Below are positions 26,529-36,238 of a stretch of DNA of 64,000 nucleotides, one piece after another (positions within the stretch are counted from its first letter, which is position 1; each line of letters begins with the position of its first letter). The DNA is from Rhodospirillales bacterium. Lineage in GTDB: Bacteria > Pseudomonadota > Alphaproteobacteria > Rhodospirillales > Casp-alpha2. The notes under the pieces are model-generated. The model saw nothing but the letters and a program-made list of their open reading frames with translations. It was not told where the DNA came from and did no database searches. The translations under genes were made by a program, and so were the position numbers. The DNA is taken from contig JAJFII010000069.1 in the NCBI GenBank assembly GCA_021775095.1, positions 1-64,000 on the forward strand, in the 5' to 3' direction.

Positions 26529-28307
26529 ATGTGTGGAATTTGCGGTGAAGTAACTTTCGACGGTGCGCCGGCGTCACTCAGTGCACTCGAAAAAATGATG
26601 GATGTCATGGCACCTCGTGGACCCGACGGCGACGGAGCGGTGGTGCGCAATGGCGCGGCGTTCGGTCATAGGCGATTGAAAATCATCGATCTTTCGGAAC
26701 GTGCGCAGCAACCCATGACAGATGCGGGGCTCGGCCTGACCGTCGCGTTCAATGGTTGCATATACAATTACAAGGACCTCCGCAACGAACTGGAGGGTGC
26801 CGGTTATCAATTCTTCTCTGATGGTGACACGGAAGTCGTGCTTAAAGCCTATGCAGCCTGGGGCACGGACTGCGTTAAACGTTTCCAGGGCATGTTCGCC
26901 TTTGCCATCCATGAGAGAGAAAGTGGGCGGTTGGTGCTTGCCCGCGACCGGTTTGGCATCAAGCCCCTCTATTTATCGGAAGATACGGGCGGAAAGCGCC
27001 TTCGATTCGCGTCCTCGTTGCCGGCTCTGCTTGCAGTTGGCGGTGTCGATACTTCCATTGACCGTGCGGGACTGCACCACTACATGATGTTTCACGCCGT
27101 CGTGCCACCGCCTTTCACAATCTTCACGGGCATACGAAAATTACCACCGGCGACTGTGGCGATCATCGAACCCGACGGCCGGCGCAAGGACGAAGTCTAT
27201 TGGAGCCTCAACTTCGAGCGTAGCAACGAAGACAGGACGCTTTCAGCCGAGGCTTGGCGCGAGCAGGTGCTTGCCGGGTTGCGTACGGCTGTCGCGCGGC
27301 GTATGATCGCTGACGTACCGGTGGGCGTGCTGCTTTCTGGCGGACTAGATTCGAGCCTGATCGTCGGCCTGTTGGTGGAAGCTGGCCAACAGGGACTCAA
27401 GACCTTTTCCGTTGGTTTTGAAGCGGCCAATGGCGAGAAAGGCGATGAATTCCAGTATTCGGATCTTATCTCCGAACATTTTGGCACCGATCATTACAAG
27501 ACCTTCATCCCTTCGAGCCGACTGCTTGATACTCTTCCCCAGACCTTCAACGCCATGTCGGAACCGATGGTCAGCTACGACAACGCGGGCTTCTATCTTT
27601 TATCGGAACAGGTCTCGAGTCACGTCAAGGTGGTGCAGAGCGGCCAGGGCGCAGATGAGATATTTGGTGGCTATCACTGGTACCCGCCACTTATGCAAAC
27701 CGATGATGCGACAGCTGAGTACGTCAAGATGTTCTGCGATCGCGATCAGGTTGAATACGCCGAAGCTGTATCTCCCGAGTATGTCGATCGGGACTACAGC
27801 CGTGACTTTGTCCATGCGCGCTTCAACCAACCCGGCGCGGTCGACGGCGTTGACAAGGCGCTCCGGCTCGATACCACAGTAATGCTCACTGACGATCCGG
27901 TTAAACGCGTCGACAATATGACCATGGCCTGGGGACTTGAAGCGCGAGTCCCGTTCCTCGATCACGAGTTGGTGGAACTCGCAGCTCGCATTCCGCCAGA
28001 ACACAAAATCCGCGACGGCGGCAAAGGCATTCTCAAGGACGTGGCACGCTTGATCGTTCCCGACGCCGTCATCGACCGGCCCAAGGGTTATTTCCCAGTG
28101 CCTGCGCTCAAGTACATCGCAGGTCCCTATCTGGATATGGTTCGCGACGCGCTAAAATCACGCACCGCGTTGGAACGTGGTTTATTTCGCCAGCCTTACG
28201 TCGATCACCTGCTGGATGCGCCCGCTGACCATATTACGCCGCTACGCGGCTCAAAACTCTGGCAGGTCGGCCTCATGGAAATGTGGCTGCAAGCCCATGG
28301 CATCTGA
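26529..28307 (+). CDS. asnO: N-acetylglutaminylglutamine amidotransferase
   Basis: A 592-aa class II glutamine amidotransferase of the asparagine-synthetase fold. Catalytic Cys2 opens MCGICGEV. The glutaminase domain covers residues 2 to about 190 (APRGPDGDG, NGCIYNYKDLRNEL). The synthetase domain has the PP-loop VLLSGGLDSSL at about residues 267-277 and the pyrophosphate-site QSGQGADEIFGGY at about 371-383. In the known pathway (asnO/ngs of Sinorhizobium and Pseudomonas) it amidates the dipeptide to N-acetylglutaminylglutamine amide, a compatible solute. It is first gene of the operon and divergent from a MarR gene. Confidence 0.93.
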   Translation: MCGICGEVTFDGAPASLSALEKMMDVMAPRGPDGDGAVVRNGAAFGHRRLKIIDLSERAQQPMTDAGLGLTVAFNGCIYNYKDLRNELEGAGYQFFSDGDTEVVLKAYAAWGTDCVKRFQGMFAFAIHERESGRLVLARDRFGIKPLYLSEDTGGKRLRFASSLPALLAVGGVDTSIDRAGLHHYMMFHAVVPPPFTIFTGIRKLPPATVAIIEPDGRRKDEVYWSLNFERSNEDRTLSAEAWREQVLAGLRTAVARRMIADVPVGVLLSGGLDSSLIVGLLVEAGQQGLKTFSVGFEAANGEKGDEFQYSDLISEHFGTDHYKTFIPSSRLLDTLPQTFNAMSEPMVSYDNAGFYLLSEQVSSHVKVVQSGQGADEIFGGYHWYPPLMQTDDATAEYVKMFCDRDQVEYAEAVSPEYVDRDYSRDFVHARFNQPGAVDGVDKALRLDTTVMLTDDPVKRVDNMTMAWGLEARVPFLDHELVELAARIPPEHKIRDGGKGILKDVARLIVPDAVIDRPKGYFPVPALKYIAGPYLDMVRDALKSRTALERGLFRQPYVDHLLDAPADHITPLRGSKLWQVGLMEMWLQAHGI

Positions 28308-28323
28308 ACGGAAACGGACAGGT

Positions 28324-30099
28324 ATGAGGGCGAAAGACAGCAATCTCGTAACTGACACGGCGCGTGTGCGACAGGTATCGCTTAAGAATTGGGGCGACCC
28401 GCCGAAAGTCGATTCCGCGCACCAGATGAAGGTCCGTGTCGCCGTCGATTGCGGTTGGGGACGCTTGGTATTCGGGCAAACTTTCGATGACCCGGAAGTT
28501 CTGGCTGAAACCCTCAACCAGGAGGCTCCCGGCAAACGCGATGTCGCATTTTACGCCCGCGAGCCGCATCTGATCCTGGCGCATTCGCCGCAAACCTTGT
28601 TCCTAGATCCATCCCACGTCATGCGTCTCGAGTTTGCCCATGTACCCCAGCCGATCGATCTGCCTTCCGGGTTCCGCGTACGCCGGGTATCCCCCGCCGA
28701 CGAGGTGGAAATCAACCGCCTCTACCACGCTTGGTCGATGGTGCCCATTGATGGCGATTGCCTTGCAGGCAGCGGCCTCGACCCGGCGGTTAAGGTGTTG
28801 GTGGCGGAAGACGAACGCCATCCCGGGAACGTCGTCGGCGTGGTTATGGGTATCGACCACCGTGACGCCATCAATGACCCTGACAATGGCTCCAGTCTTT
28901 GGGCTCTGGCGGTCGACCCGCATGCCGGACGCCCCGGTGCCGGCGAGGCGATGGTGGCGACGCTGGCCAACGCGTTCCGCGCCGCTGGTCGTAAATTTAT
29001 GGATTTGTCTGTTATGCACGACAACACCGCCGCACTGGCGCTCTATAACAAGCTCGGGTTTGAATACATCCCGGCTTACAGCGTCAAAAAAAAGAACCCC
29101 ATAAACGAGAAGCTGTTTATCGGGCCGGCGGAGGCCGTCGATCTCAACCCCTATGCCCGGATCATCGCTGATGAAGCTCGTCGCCGAGGTATTACCGTAG
29201 AAGTAGAAGACACGAAAGCCGGGCTCTTGCGCCTTTCCCACGGCGGGCGCTCCATTGCCTGCCGGGAATCGTTGTGCGACCTGACGACGGCGGTGGCGAT
29301 GAGTCGTTGTGATGACAAGGCCCTGACCCATCGACTGCTCTCCTGCGCCAAATTACTGGTTCCAGCCCAAGTTACGGTCGAAACGCGGGAAGTTGTTGGG
29401 CCGTTCCTCGCCGAGCATAGACGCGTCGTCGTAAAACCGGCGCGAGGTGAGCAGGGCCAAGGCGTCGCCGTTGATCTCGGCACGCCGAAGGAAATTTTCG
29501 CCGCCATTGATCGTGCACGCGATTTTTCAGATAAAGTGATTATGGAGGAATACGTCAGCGGTCACGACCTGCGCATTATCGTTATCGACGGCGCGGTAGC
29601 CGCCGCCGCTATTCGCCGTCCACCCGACATCCGTGGCGATGGCTCGCACTCAATTCGTGAATTGATCGAGAAACTCAGCCGCCGTCGCGCCAAGGCGACG
29701 AGCGGTGAGAGCCGGATTCCGATAGATGACGAAACCCGGCGAAGTGTCGCCGGCGCGGGCTACGGGCTGGACGACCTGCTGCCCGCAGGCGAGACCCTAA
29801 CAGTACGCAAGACCGCAAATCTTCACACAGGAGGCACAATTCACGACGTGACGCCGGACCTGCACCCGGATCTCGCCAAGGCCGCCCGCAAGGCCGCGCG
29901 CGTGCTTGATATTCCAGTGGTCGGACTTGATTTCGTGATCCACGACTCGGCAGCACCCGACTACGCCATCATCGAGGCCAACGAACGCCCCGGCCTCGCC
30001 AACCATGAACCGCAGCCCACGGCGGAACGCTTCATCGATCTCTTGTTTCCACAAACCATTACTGACGGTGCGGCTTTGACTGACCTGGATGAGGAATAA
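28324..30099 (+). CDS. ngs: N-acetylglutaminylglutamine synthetase
   Basis: A 591-aa two-domain enzyme: an N-terminal GNAT acetyltransferase domain (about residues 100-275, with WALAVDPHAGRPGAGEAMVATLANAF as the acetyl-CoA loop) and a C-terminal ATP-grasp ligase (about residues 330-590, with VVKPARGEQGQGVAVDL and EANERPGL). It makes N-acetylglutaminylglutamine by acetylating and joining glutamines. I favour the ATG at 28324, with GGACAGG upstream; an ATG at 28297 overlaps the asnO stop. The gene lies immediately after asnO and before the M42 peptidase, the standard order. Confidence 0.92.
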   Translation: MRAKDSNLVTDTARVRQVSLKNWGDPPKVDSAHQMKVRVAVDCGWGRLVFGQTFDDPEVLAETLNQEAPGKRDVAFYAREPHLILAHSPQTLFLDPSHVMRLEFAHVPQPIDLPSGFRVRRVSPADEVEINRLYHAWSMVPIDGDCLAGSGLDPAVKVLVAEDERHPGNVVGVVMGIDHRDAINDPDNGSSLWALAVDPHAGRPGAGEAMVATLANAFRAAGRKFMDLSVMHDNTAALALYNKLGFEYIPAYSVKKKNPINEKLFIGPAEAVDLNPYARIIADEARRRGITVEVEDTKAGLLRLSHGGRSIACRESLCDLTTAVAMSRCDDKALTHRLLSCAKLLVPAQVTVETREVVGPFLAEHRRVVVKPARGEQGQGVAVDLGTPKEIFAAIDRARDFSDKVIMEEYVSGHDLRIIVIDGAVAAAAIRRPPDIRGDGSHSIRELIEKLSRRRAKATSGESRIPIDDETRRSVAGAGYGLDDLLPAGETLTVRKTANLHTGGTIHDVTPDLHPDLAKAARKAARVLDIPVVGLDFVIHDSAAPDYAIIEANERPGLANHEPQPTAERFIDLLFPQTITDGAALTDLDEE

Positions 30100-30100
30100 C

Positions 30101-31213
30101 ATGCACAATTACAAAGACTACCTCACCGACACTCTTCGCGATCTGCTCACCATCCCGAGTTCAACCGGCATGACCGACGAGGTCGTTGGCTATACCTGTA
30201 ACAAACTTGCGGAGCTCGGTATCCCGTTCGAACTGACACGCCGCGGTGCCGTGCGCGCCGACCTTAAGGGCCGCAAGTCCTCGCCAGACCGCGCCATCGT
30301 CTCGCACCTCGACACTCTCGGTGCAATGGTCAAGGGCTACTGTCCGAACGGCCGGCTTTACGTGGTGCCTATCGGCACCTGGACTGCGCGCTTTGCCGAA
30401 GGGGCGCGGGTTACGGTTTTTACCGACTCTGGCGACTCCTTTCGCGGCACACTCTTGCCGTTGAAGGCATCGGGACACGTCTTCGACGTCGAGGTCGACG
30501 ACCAGCCCATCGCCTGGACCAATCTCGAGCTCAGACTCGACGTGCGCGCCGCCAATGAGGCAGAAGTGCGGGCGCTCGGCGTCAACGTGGGCGACATTAT
30601 CGCCGTCGATCCGACACCGGAGTTCCTCGATAACGGATTCATTTGTTCGCGTCACCTCGACGACAAGGCTGGCGTAGCGGCGGTGCTAACGGCTGCCAAG
30701 GCGATTTCGCTCGACACCGTAGAATTACCGATAGATTGCCATCTCCTGTTTACCATTTCAGAGGAGGTTGGTGTTGGCGCATCGCATGTCCTGCACGGCG
30801 ACGTGGCGGAACTGGTCTCCGTCGACAACGGTACCATTGCGCCGGGACAATATACGTCGGAGTACGGCGTCACAATCAGCATGCAGGATTCAAGCGGCCC
30901 CTTCGACCGACAACTGACCCGGAGCCTGATCGCCATCTGCGGCGAGCATGGAATTGAGCACAGCCGCGACGTCTTTCGTTACTATCGCAGTGATGCGGCG
31001 GCGGCGGTAGAGGCTGGCAACGACATTCGCACAGCGCTGTTGTGCTTTGCACTCGATGCGTCCCATGGCTACGAGCGCACCCATATGGACTCACTCCTCG
31101 CGCTCTCGGAGTTACTCATGCACTACATGCAGAGTGAGCCACTATTTGCCCGCGATGAAGAAGCGTTAGGACCGGTCGGCGACCTGCCCATGGTTGATGG
31201 CGTACAAAACTGA
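30101..31213 (+). CDS. Osmoprotectant NAGGN system M42 family peptidase
   Basis: A 370-aa M42 (glutamyl aminopeptidase/endoglucanase M) family metalloenzyme found only next to asnO-ngs. Metal-site residues are seen in IVSHLDTLG (His, Asp), CSRHLDDKAGVAAV, and the catalytic EE in TISEEVGVGASH. The gene start is set at 30101 because GAGGA lies about 7 bases upstream; an ATG at 30089 inside ngs is too early. It may degrade the osmolyte when osmotic stress is relieved; that role is inferred from context. Confidence 0.92.
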   Translation: MHNYKDYLTDTLRDLLTIPSSTGMTDEVVGYTCNKLAELGIPFELTRRGAVRADLKGRKSSPDRAIVSHLDTLGAMVKGYCPNGRLYVVPIGTWTARFAEGARVTVFTDSGDSFRGTLLPLKASGHVFDVEVDDQPIAWTNLELRLDVRAANEAEVRALGVNVGDIIAVDPTPEFLDNGFICSRHLDDKAGVAAVLTAAKAISLDTVELPIDCHLLFTISEEVGVGASHVLHGDVAELVSVDNGTIAPGQYTSEYGVTISMQDSSGPFDRQLTRSLIAICGEHGIEHSRDVFRYYRSDAAAAVEAGNDIRTALLCFALDASHGYERTHMDSLLALSELLMHYMQSEPLFARDEEALGPVGDLPMVDGVQN

Positions 31214-31264
31214 CAAAACCGATTGGAGACGTTGCAAGGAACAGAACACGGATAGCATGGAGCC

Positions 31265-31501
31265 ATGACCGAAAAAAAAGAAAATAGGAAAGCACTTCTT
31301 GATGAGGCATCAGAACAGGCTGACGAGGCCACTTTCAAGGCGTCGAAAATTCTGCGCGAAACGGCTCAATTTGTAGACCAGGCGAAACTAGGGTCAGGAC
31401 CCATTAATTTCATGCAATTCTGTTTGTCCGTAAGCTTACGAATACAAGAAAACAAGCGCAAGGACATGCAGGGCATATTCGAGCAATTAAGGGAGAATTG
31501 A
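31265..31501 (+). CDS. Small helical protein, unknown
   Basis: A 78-aa protein, charged and mostly helical (TEKKENRKALLDEASEQADEATFKAS), with no domain I know. GGAG precedes the ATG by a short spacer. It begins 51 bases after the M42 peptidase stop on the same strand, so it may be a fourth member of the osmolyte operon. Its stop (TGA 31499-31501) overlaps the next gene's possible TTG start. Confidence 0.6.
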   Translation: MTEKKENRKALLDEASEQADEATFKASKILRETAQFVDQAKLGSGPINFMQFCLSVSLRIQENKRKDMQGIFEQLREN

Positions 31502-31839
31502 ACCATGCCGTCGAACAAACGGCAGATATGGGCGCTCTTGCCAACGCCACCATTGTCGTAGCGGAGGCGGCAATGGAAGAAATGAAAGCGAAAACCGATC
31601 TGGAAAATGCCGTAGAATTCGCCGAGGAGGTTCGGCACGATGTTGAGAAAGAAACAAGAGAATTGGCGCGAACCGCTACGCATGTGGCGGACCTCCTCGT
31701 CGTCACTGTCCAATCGCGTGTGGACACCGCCGAAAACAATAGAAAGTTGGCGGAAACCTTTGCCCATAGTGTTGCAGAAAGCGTGGCGGAGAAAATATCG
31801 ACTCTCAAAGGAAGCAAGGAAACACCAAATGACGAATAA
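31498..31839 (+). CDS. Small coiled-coil protein, unknown
   Basis: A protein of up to 113 aa, strongly helical and rich in Ala, Glu and Val, with a heptad-like pattern from about residue 11 (MGALANATIVVAEAAMEEMKAK). The likely start is TTG at 31498, overlapping the previous stop; GGGAG is close to it and would fit even better an ATG at 31505, but that frame ends after 18 codons. Another start is ATG 31528. It is translationally linked to the genes on either side and may pair with the 78-aa protein. Function unknown. Confidence 0.55.
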   Translation: MNHAVEQTADMGALANATIVVAEAAMEEMKAKTDLENAVEFAEEVRHDVEKETRELARTATHVADLLVVTVQSRVDTAENNRKLAETFAHSVAESVAEKISTLKGSKETPNDE

Positions 31840-32626
31840 AGAAATTCGTGAGATCCATGCGGCCCCTGGGGTATTTCAGGAAACAACAGAGAACCTTGAG
31901 AGCGGCAAGAACAAAATACTCGCGCCGGAAACGAAAGAAACGCGAATATCAGCTTATGAATTGCAACGTCTTATTTGCGCCTTCAATCTCAATCAATACA
32001 ATGACACTGTTAAATATCATCGTCGCGACGCCTTTTTGATCGACGGTTCGAAGGCTTGTGCGTATTTTTCATTACCAATCGCTCGAAATTTGACGTCAGA
32101 CAACCGGAGAAAAGTGATGACGACGCGGAAAAAACTTAAAACCCCCAATCCCACGGGCGCATTAGAAGAAATCGTGGATACGAAGAACCATAGAGTCGAT
32201 GTATCGGCTGCCTATTTCACAGGAGACGATACACTGGGTGGTCGGATACAAATGGCGCGTGTCGCTCGCGGGTTGACCGTGGCGCAATTCGCCCGCCGCA
32301 TCGGTGTAGTTTCGAAGACGGTGCGAAACTGGGAGACCGATTGCTCGGAACCACGAACAAATAAGTTACAAATACTTGCGGGAGTGCTGAGTGTGCCAAT
32401 GCTGTGGCTGCTCGGCGGGGAGGATGGTGATTTTAACTTGGATTTTGGGGTCAATGTCGAGGAGACGGCATCCCTGGAGAGTAAAGCGGAACGTCTACTG
32501 AAACTCCACGAACAATCGGCCATGTTGATTTACGAGTTGCAGAGCGAAATTCGCAGACTTCAGAGGGAGATTGACGATGCGTCAATTCAAATCGTGAGGC
32601 CGACAGAGATCGACGTGAAGGATTGA
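31829..32626 (+). CDS. XRE family transcriptional regulator with N-terminal extension
   Basis: A protein of 265 aa if translated from ATG 31829 (AAGGA 8 bases upstream, overlapping the previous gene by 11 bases). A second good start lies at ATG 32117 (GGAG 8 bases upstream), giving 169 aa. The helix-turn-helix is at LGGRIQMARVARGLTVAQFARRIGVVSKTVRNWETDCSEPRTNKLQILAGVLSV, followed by a C-terminal coiled coil (ESKAERLLKLHEQSAMLIYELQSEIRRLQREI). The first 96 residues have no recognised domain. The coiled coil should dimerise it. Target genes are unknown. Confidence 0.65.
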   Translation: MTNKEIREIHAAPGVFQETTENLESGKNKILAPETKETRISAYELQRLICAFNLNQYNDTVKYHRRDAFLIDGSKACAYFSLPIARNLTSDNRRKVMTTRKKLKTPNPTGALEEIVDTKNHRVDVSAAYFTGDDTLGGRIQMARVARGLTVAQFARRIGVVSKTVRNWETDCSEPRTNKLQILAGVLSVPMLWLLGGEDGDFNLDFGVNVEETASLESKAERLLKLHEQSAMLIYELQSEIRRLQREIDDASIQIVRPTEIDVKD

Positions 32627-32968
32627 ACACCTTTCTGTACAACCATCGAGAATAAAAATGCAGATACTTTGCAGCCATCATAAATTCACGGGATTTTGTC
32701 ATTCCTTTGATCAGGCTGAAACGGAGGACTTGCGGCGCTTTCAACTCCACACCGGACAACACCGGGTTTAGGTTCTTCGCCATTAGCCCAACAGTTAAAC
32801 TGAATTAACGATTATGCAATTCGAGGCAGAATTTGGCCAGTGCACCAATTTCGGATTAAGAGAGATTGCTTTTTTAAGAGTTTTAAATCGCTGGTTTCAG
32901 TTCCGTTGGGTTACGACGTGCACGAATTACCCGTAGAAATGATTTTTATATCGTTGCATTATCCTCCA
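32627..32968. other. Intergenic gap with no supported gene
   Basis: About 340 bases before the cyclase gene. An open frame joins the cyclase gene from 32840, but that N-terminal segment (43 codons) shows no similarity to the zinc-ribbon start, so I leave it as upstream region. No terminator or RNA structure was found. Confidence 0.5.
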
Positions 32969-35900
32969 ATGAGATGTTTGCAATGCCAATTTGAAAATAA
33001 ATCGGGGCGACGATTTTGTAGCAATTGCGGTGCCGGCCTACCCCTCATTTGTGAAGCGTGCGGTTTTGAGAACGATGCCGGCGATCAGTTTTGTGGTGGG
33101 TGCGGGGCTGAACTAACGTCCGGCCCAAAGCAGGTGCCAGCTAACGAAGACAACACACCATCCCCGGAACCCGGTTCCGCTGCAGAACGGCGCCATTTGA
33201 CGGTGATGTTTATTGATCTTGTCGGGTCGACAAAATTATCCGCCGAAATGGACCCGGAAGATCTCAGACAGATCATTACCAAATTTCAAGATTCCTGCAG
33301 CCTTCGTGTTAAAGACTTCGGTGGTTATGTTGCGCGGCTTATGGGCGATGGCTTATTGGTTTATTTTGGCTATCCGGTGGCCTTTGAAGACATGCCGGAA
33401 CGTGCCGTGCGGGCCGGATTGAACATCGTTGAAGATATTGCGGCATTTGATCTTCAGCACAGCCAACGCCTGCAGGTGCGGGTTGGCATTGCCACTGGGC
33501 TTGTGGTTGTCGGGGATCTGGTCGGCGAACAAACGGCTATTGAACGGGCTGTGGTCGGTGAAACTCCAAATCTGGCAGCCCGGTTACAGGGACTAGCGCA
33601 ACCTGACAGCGTTGTCATCTCTGCTGCAACGGCCCGTGGGTTGGAGGGGTTATTCGAATTTGAAGACTTGGGAGACCACCAGGTGAAAGGTTTCGGTGCA
33701 CCCGTCCATGCCTACCGACCCCTGAAATCACTCGCCATTAGCAGTCGCTTCGAAGCTTACCACGGGGCCAATTTGACACCACTGGTCGGTCGTACAGAAG
33801 AAATCTCTTTCCTGCGCCAACGCTGGTCACAGACGCTGGATGGAGAAGGCCAGGTGGTAACGCTTTCAGGCGAAGCCGGGATTGGAAAATCGCGAATTCT
33901 CGAAGCCATGCGGGCCCGGGCCATGGAACTTGAGGGTCGAACCATTCACTTCCAGTGTTCACCGCACCACCAAAGTTCTTTTTTATATGCATTCGCCGAT
34001 ACCATTTCAAAAACGGCATCTGCCAACCGAAAAAGTGAAACGGCTTCAATGGTTGATGGATTGGAAGCTCTTGCCAGACGCGCGGCTCAGAATGTCGAAA
34101 CAACAGTCCCTTTATTTGCTGATCTCATATCCGTTTCCACAGATGATCGATATCCGCCGCTTACGGAAAGTGCCGACCACATACGAAATGCGATCCTGTC
34201 TGCTCTTGTCGCTTATGTGCAGGGCTTGGCGCGGGTTGGTCCGCTGCTGTGTATCTTTGAAGATATACACTGGATCGATCCAACGTCCCTGGATCTCCTG
34301 ACCTTAATGATTGAACAGGCACCTAACAGTAGAATAATGTTTGTCATCACATTTCGCCCAGAGTTTAAATCCCCCTGGGGGGCAATGGGCAATGTTGCGC
34401 AATTGTCACTAAACCGATTGGGCCGCAAAGACAGCGTTGAAATTGCAAATAAGGTTTCCCAGGGGCGGCAACTGCCAACGGAGGTGATCGACCGCATTGT
34501 TGCACGAACCGACGGCGTGCCGCTGTTTGTCGAGGAATTGACCAAATCAATGATTGAATCCGGGGTTCTGCGAGAGGGGCCTGACGGGTTCGAGTTGATT
34601 GGTCCTTTATCAAGCCTTCCAGTGCCCGAAACACTTCAGGATTCACTGCTCTCGCGTCTCGAAAAATTGGCTCCGGTCAAAGAAATTGCGCAGATTGGTG
34701 CGGTCATCGGTCGTGAATTCAGTTGCGATATCCTGTCCGCCGTAACACAGCAGTCAACAGACGATATCCGGCTAGCCCTGGTCGTGCTTTCCGATGCCGA
34801 CTTGGTGTTCAGACGCGGTTGGCCGCCCAACGAAGTCTATGTCTTTAAACACGCTTTGGTTCAGGATGCGATTTATGAAAGTCTGTTGCGCGAAAACCGC
34901 AGGGCCCTTCATGCGCGCGCCGCCAAGGTGTTAATTGACCAATTCGAAAATATTGTTGATGCCGAACCGGAAACCGTCGCCCATCACCTCAATCAGGCGG
35001 GAGTAAGTGAGCAAGCTGCGATCTATTGGGGGCGCGCCGGTCGGCGTTCGGCCGCCCGTTCCGCTCATAACGAGGCCTGTGCACATTTTAGAAACGCTGT
35101 CGCCGCTATTTCGTCAACACAAGACCGCAAGAATCGTTTGGATTTGAACCTCGATCTCGCCGCCAGCCTACGCGTATTGGGTCTGCCCGAGGAAACCCTG
35201 GAGGTGCTGGCGCAAGCCCAAATATTGGCCCGCGAGCCTCAGGAACTTTCGAAGATTCACAATTTACGTGGCAATGTCTATTTTCTGAAAGGCAATGCCG
35301 ACGGCAACATTAACGAACAGCAACAGGCCCTTGCGTACGCGCGACAGGCACAAAGCGTTTTGGATGAAACCCGCGCCCTGAGCGGTTTGGCGGACGCATC
35401 CTACATGAAGGGCAAGATGGTGTCAGCGCGTGATTATTTTATCGAACTGTCCACCCTGGCCAGAACAAATGATCTGAAAAGCGACGCTGCGGCTAATATG
35501 CCGGGACTGATCAACACCACCTATATGACGAAAGGCCCGACCGCCGCCCGCTCTTATGCGGACAAGATCGAAGCCTATGTCAATCAGCATGGCGAATTGC
35601 GGCCCGCCGCAATTTTATTTGGCGTCCTGGCCGAAGTTGCCAATGACATGATGCAGGATGAGGCCTGTATCCGCTATTCCGACCGGGCCTGTGAGCTTTG
35701 TGATGAGACCGGCGCAACGGTTTGGCGACCACCCAGCATGAGCCCGAAGGCGTTGGCGCTGTGTTATCGCGGCGACCGGGAGGCGGCGAAAGCGCTTATG
35801 CATGAAGCGATGACGCTGTCGCTTGAAATTAGCCCGGCCCTTTCCGGGCCCTGGATGTTGGGCCATTGGGCGGTGATTTCAAGTGATGCCAAGGAAATCA

Positions 35901-36238
35901 GGGATGCATGGATCAAATCCGAAGCGATTATTGCCAGCGGCTGCGTGGGTCACAATCAGTTCTGGGCCTATCGGATGTTTCTGGAAGCCTTTCTCAACAT
36001 CGAAGACTACCCATCCGTTGATCGTGTTACGGACCGCTTGGCCGCCTACGCCGCATCAGAACCACTGCAATGGAGTGACTTCTTTTGCGCGCGGGCACGT
36101 GCCCTGGCACGCACGGGCAGGGGAGATAAAGACAGCACGTTGGTAGCTGACCTGCAAAAATTGTCGCGCGAGGCGCAACAGGCCGGGTTCCTTCAGCCAA
36201 AATTGGCAATCGATATGGCTTTGGAGCGCATTTCCTGA
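32969..36238 (+). CDS. Zinc ribbon-adenylyl cyclase-ATPase-helical repeat signalling protein
   Basis: A 1089-aa multidomain protein. Two zinc ribbons open it (Cys3, 6, 17, 20 and Cys28, 31, 42, 45). A class III nucleotidyl cyclase domain spans about residues 75-250, with metal-binding Asp83 (MFIDLVGST) and Asp127 (MGDGLL) and transition-state residues Asn201 and Arg205 (PNLAARL). An AAA/STAND ATPase follows, with Walker A GEAGIGKS (residues 301-308) and Walker B LLCIFEDIHWID. The C-terminal 450 residues are helical, TPR-like repeats. The protein is soluble. It should make cAMP (or cGMP) under control of the ATPase. ATG 32969 is the first Met before the ribbon; no strong ribosome binding site. 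Confidence 0.9.
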   Translation: MRCLQCQFENKSGRRFCSNCGAGLPLICEACGFENDAGDQFCGGCGAELTSGPKQVPANEDNTPSPEPGSAAERRHLTVMFIDLVGSTKLSAEMDPEDLRQIITKFQDSCSLRVKDFGGYVARLMGDGLLVYFGYPVAFEDMPERAVRAGLNIVEDIAAFDLQHSQRLQVRVGIATGLVVVGDLVGEQTAIERAVVGETPNLAARLQGLAQPDSVVISAATARGLEGLFEFEDLGDHQVKGFGAPVHAYRPLKSLAISSRFEAYHGANLTPLVGRTEEISFLRQRWSQTLDGEGQVVTLSGEAGIGKSRILEAMRARAMELEGRTIHFQCSPHHQSSFLYAFADTISKTASANRKSETASMVDGLEALARRAAQNVETTVPLFADLISVSTDDRYPPLTESADHIRNAILSALVAYVQGLARVGPLLCIFEDIHWIDPTSLDLLTLMIEQAPNSRIMFVITFRPEFKSPWGAMGNVAQLSLNRLGRKDSVEIANKVSQGRQLPTEVIDRIVARTDGVPLFVEELTKSMIESGVLREGPDGFELIGPLSSLPVPETLQDSLLSRLEKLAPVKEIAQIGAVIGREFSCDILSAVTQQSTDDIRLALVVLSDADLVFRRGWPPNEVYVFKHALVQDAIYESLLRENRRALHARAAKVLIDQFENIVDAEPETVAHHLNQAGVSEQAAIYWGRAGRRSAARSAHNEACAHFRNAVAAISSTQDRKNRLDLNLDLAASLRVLGLPEETLEVLAQAQILAREPQELSKIHNLRGNVYFLKGNADGNINEQQQALAYARQAQSVLDETRALSGLADASYMKGKMVSARDYFIELSTLARTNDLKSDAAANMPGLINTTYMTKGPTAARSYADKIEAYVNQHGELRPAAILFGVLAEVANDMMQDEACIRYSDRACELCDETGATVWRPPSMSPKALALCYRGDREAAKALMHEAMTLSLEISPALSGPWMLGHWAVISSDAKEIRDAWIKSEAIIASGCVGHNQFWAYRMFLEAFLNIEDYPSVDRVTDRLAAYAASEPLQWSDFFCARARALARTGRGDKDSTLVADLQKLSREAQQAGFLQPKLAIDMALERIS

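Noticed and set aside
28603-29331. A 242-codon minus-strand frame opposite ngs
   Set aside because: Antisense shadow of the GNAT/ATP-grasp gene.
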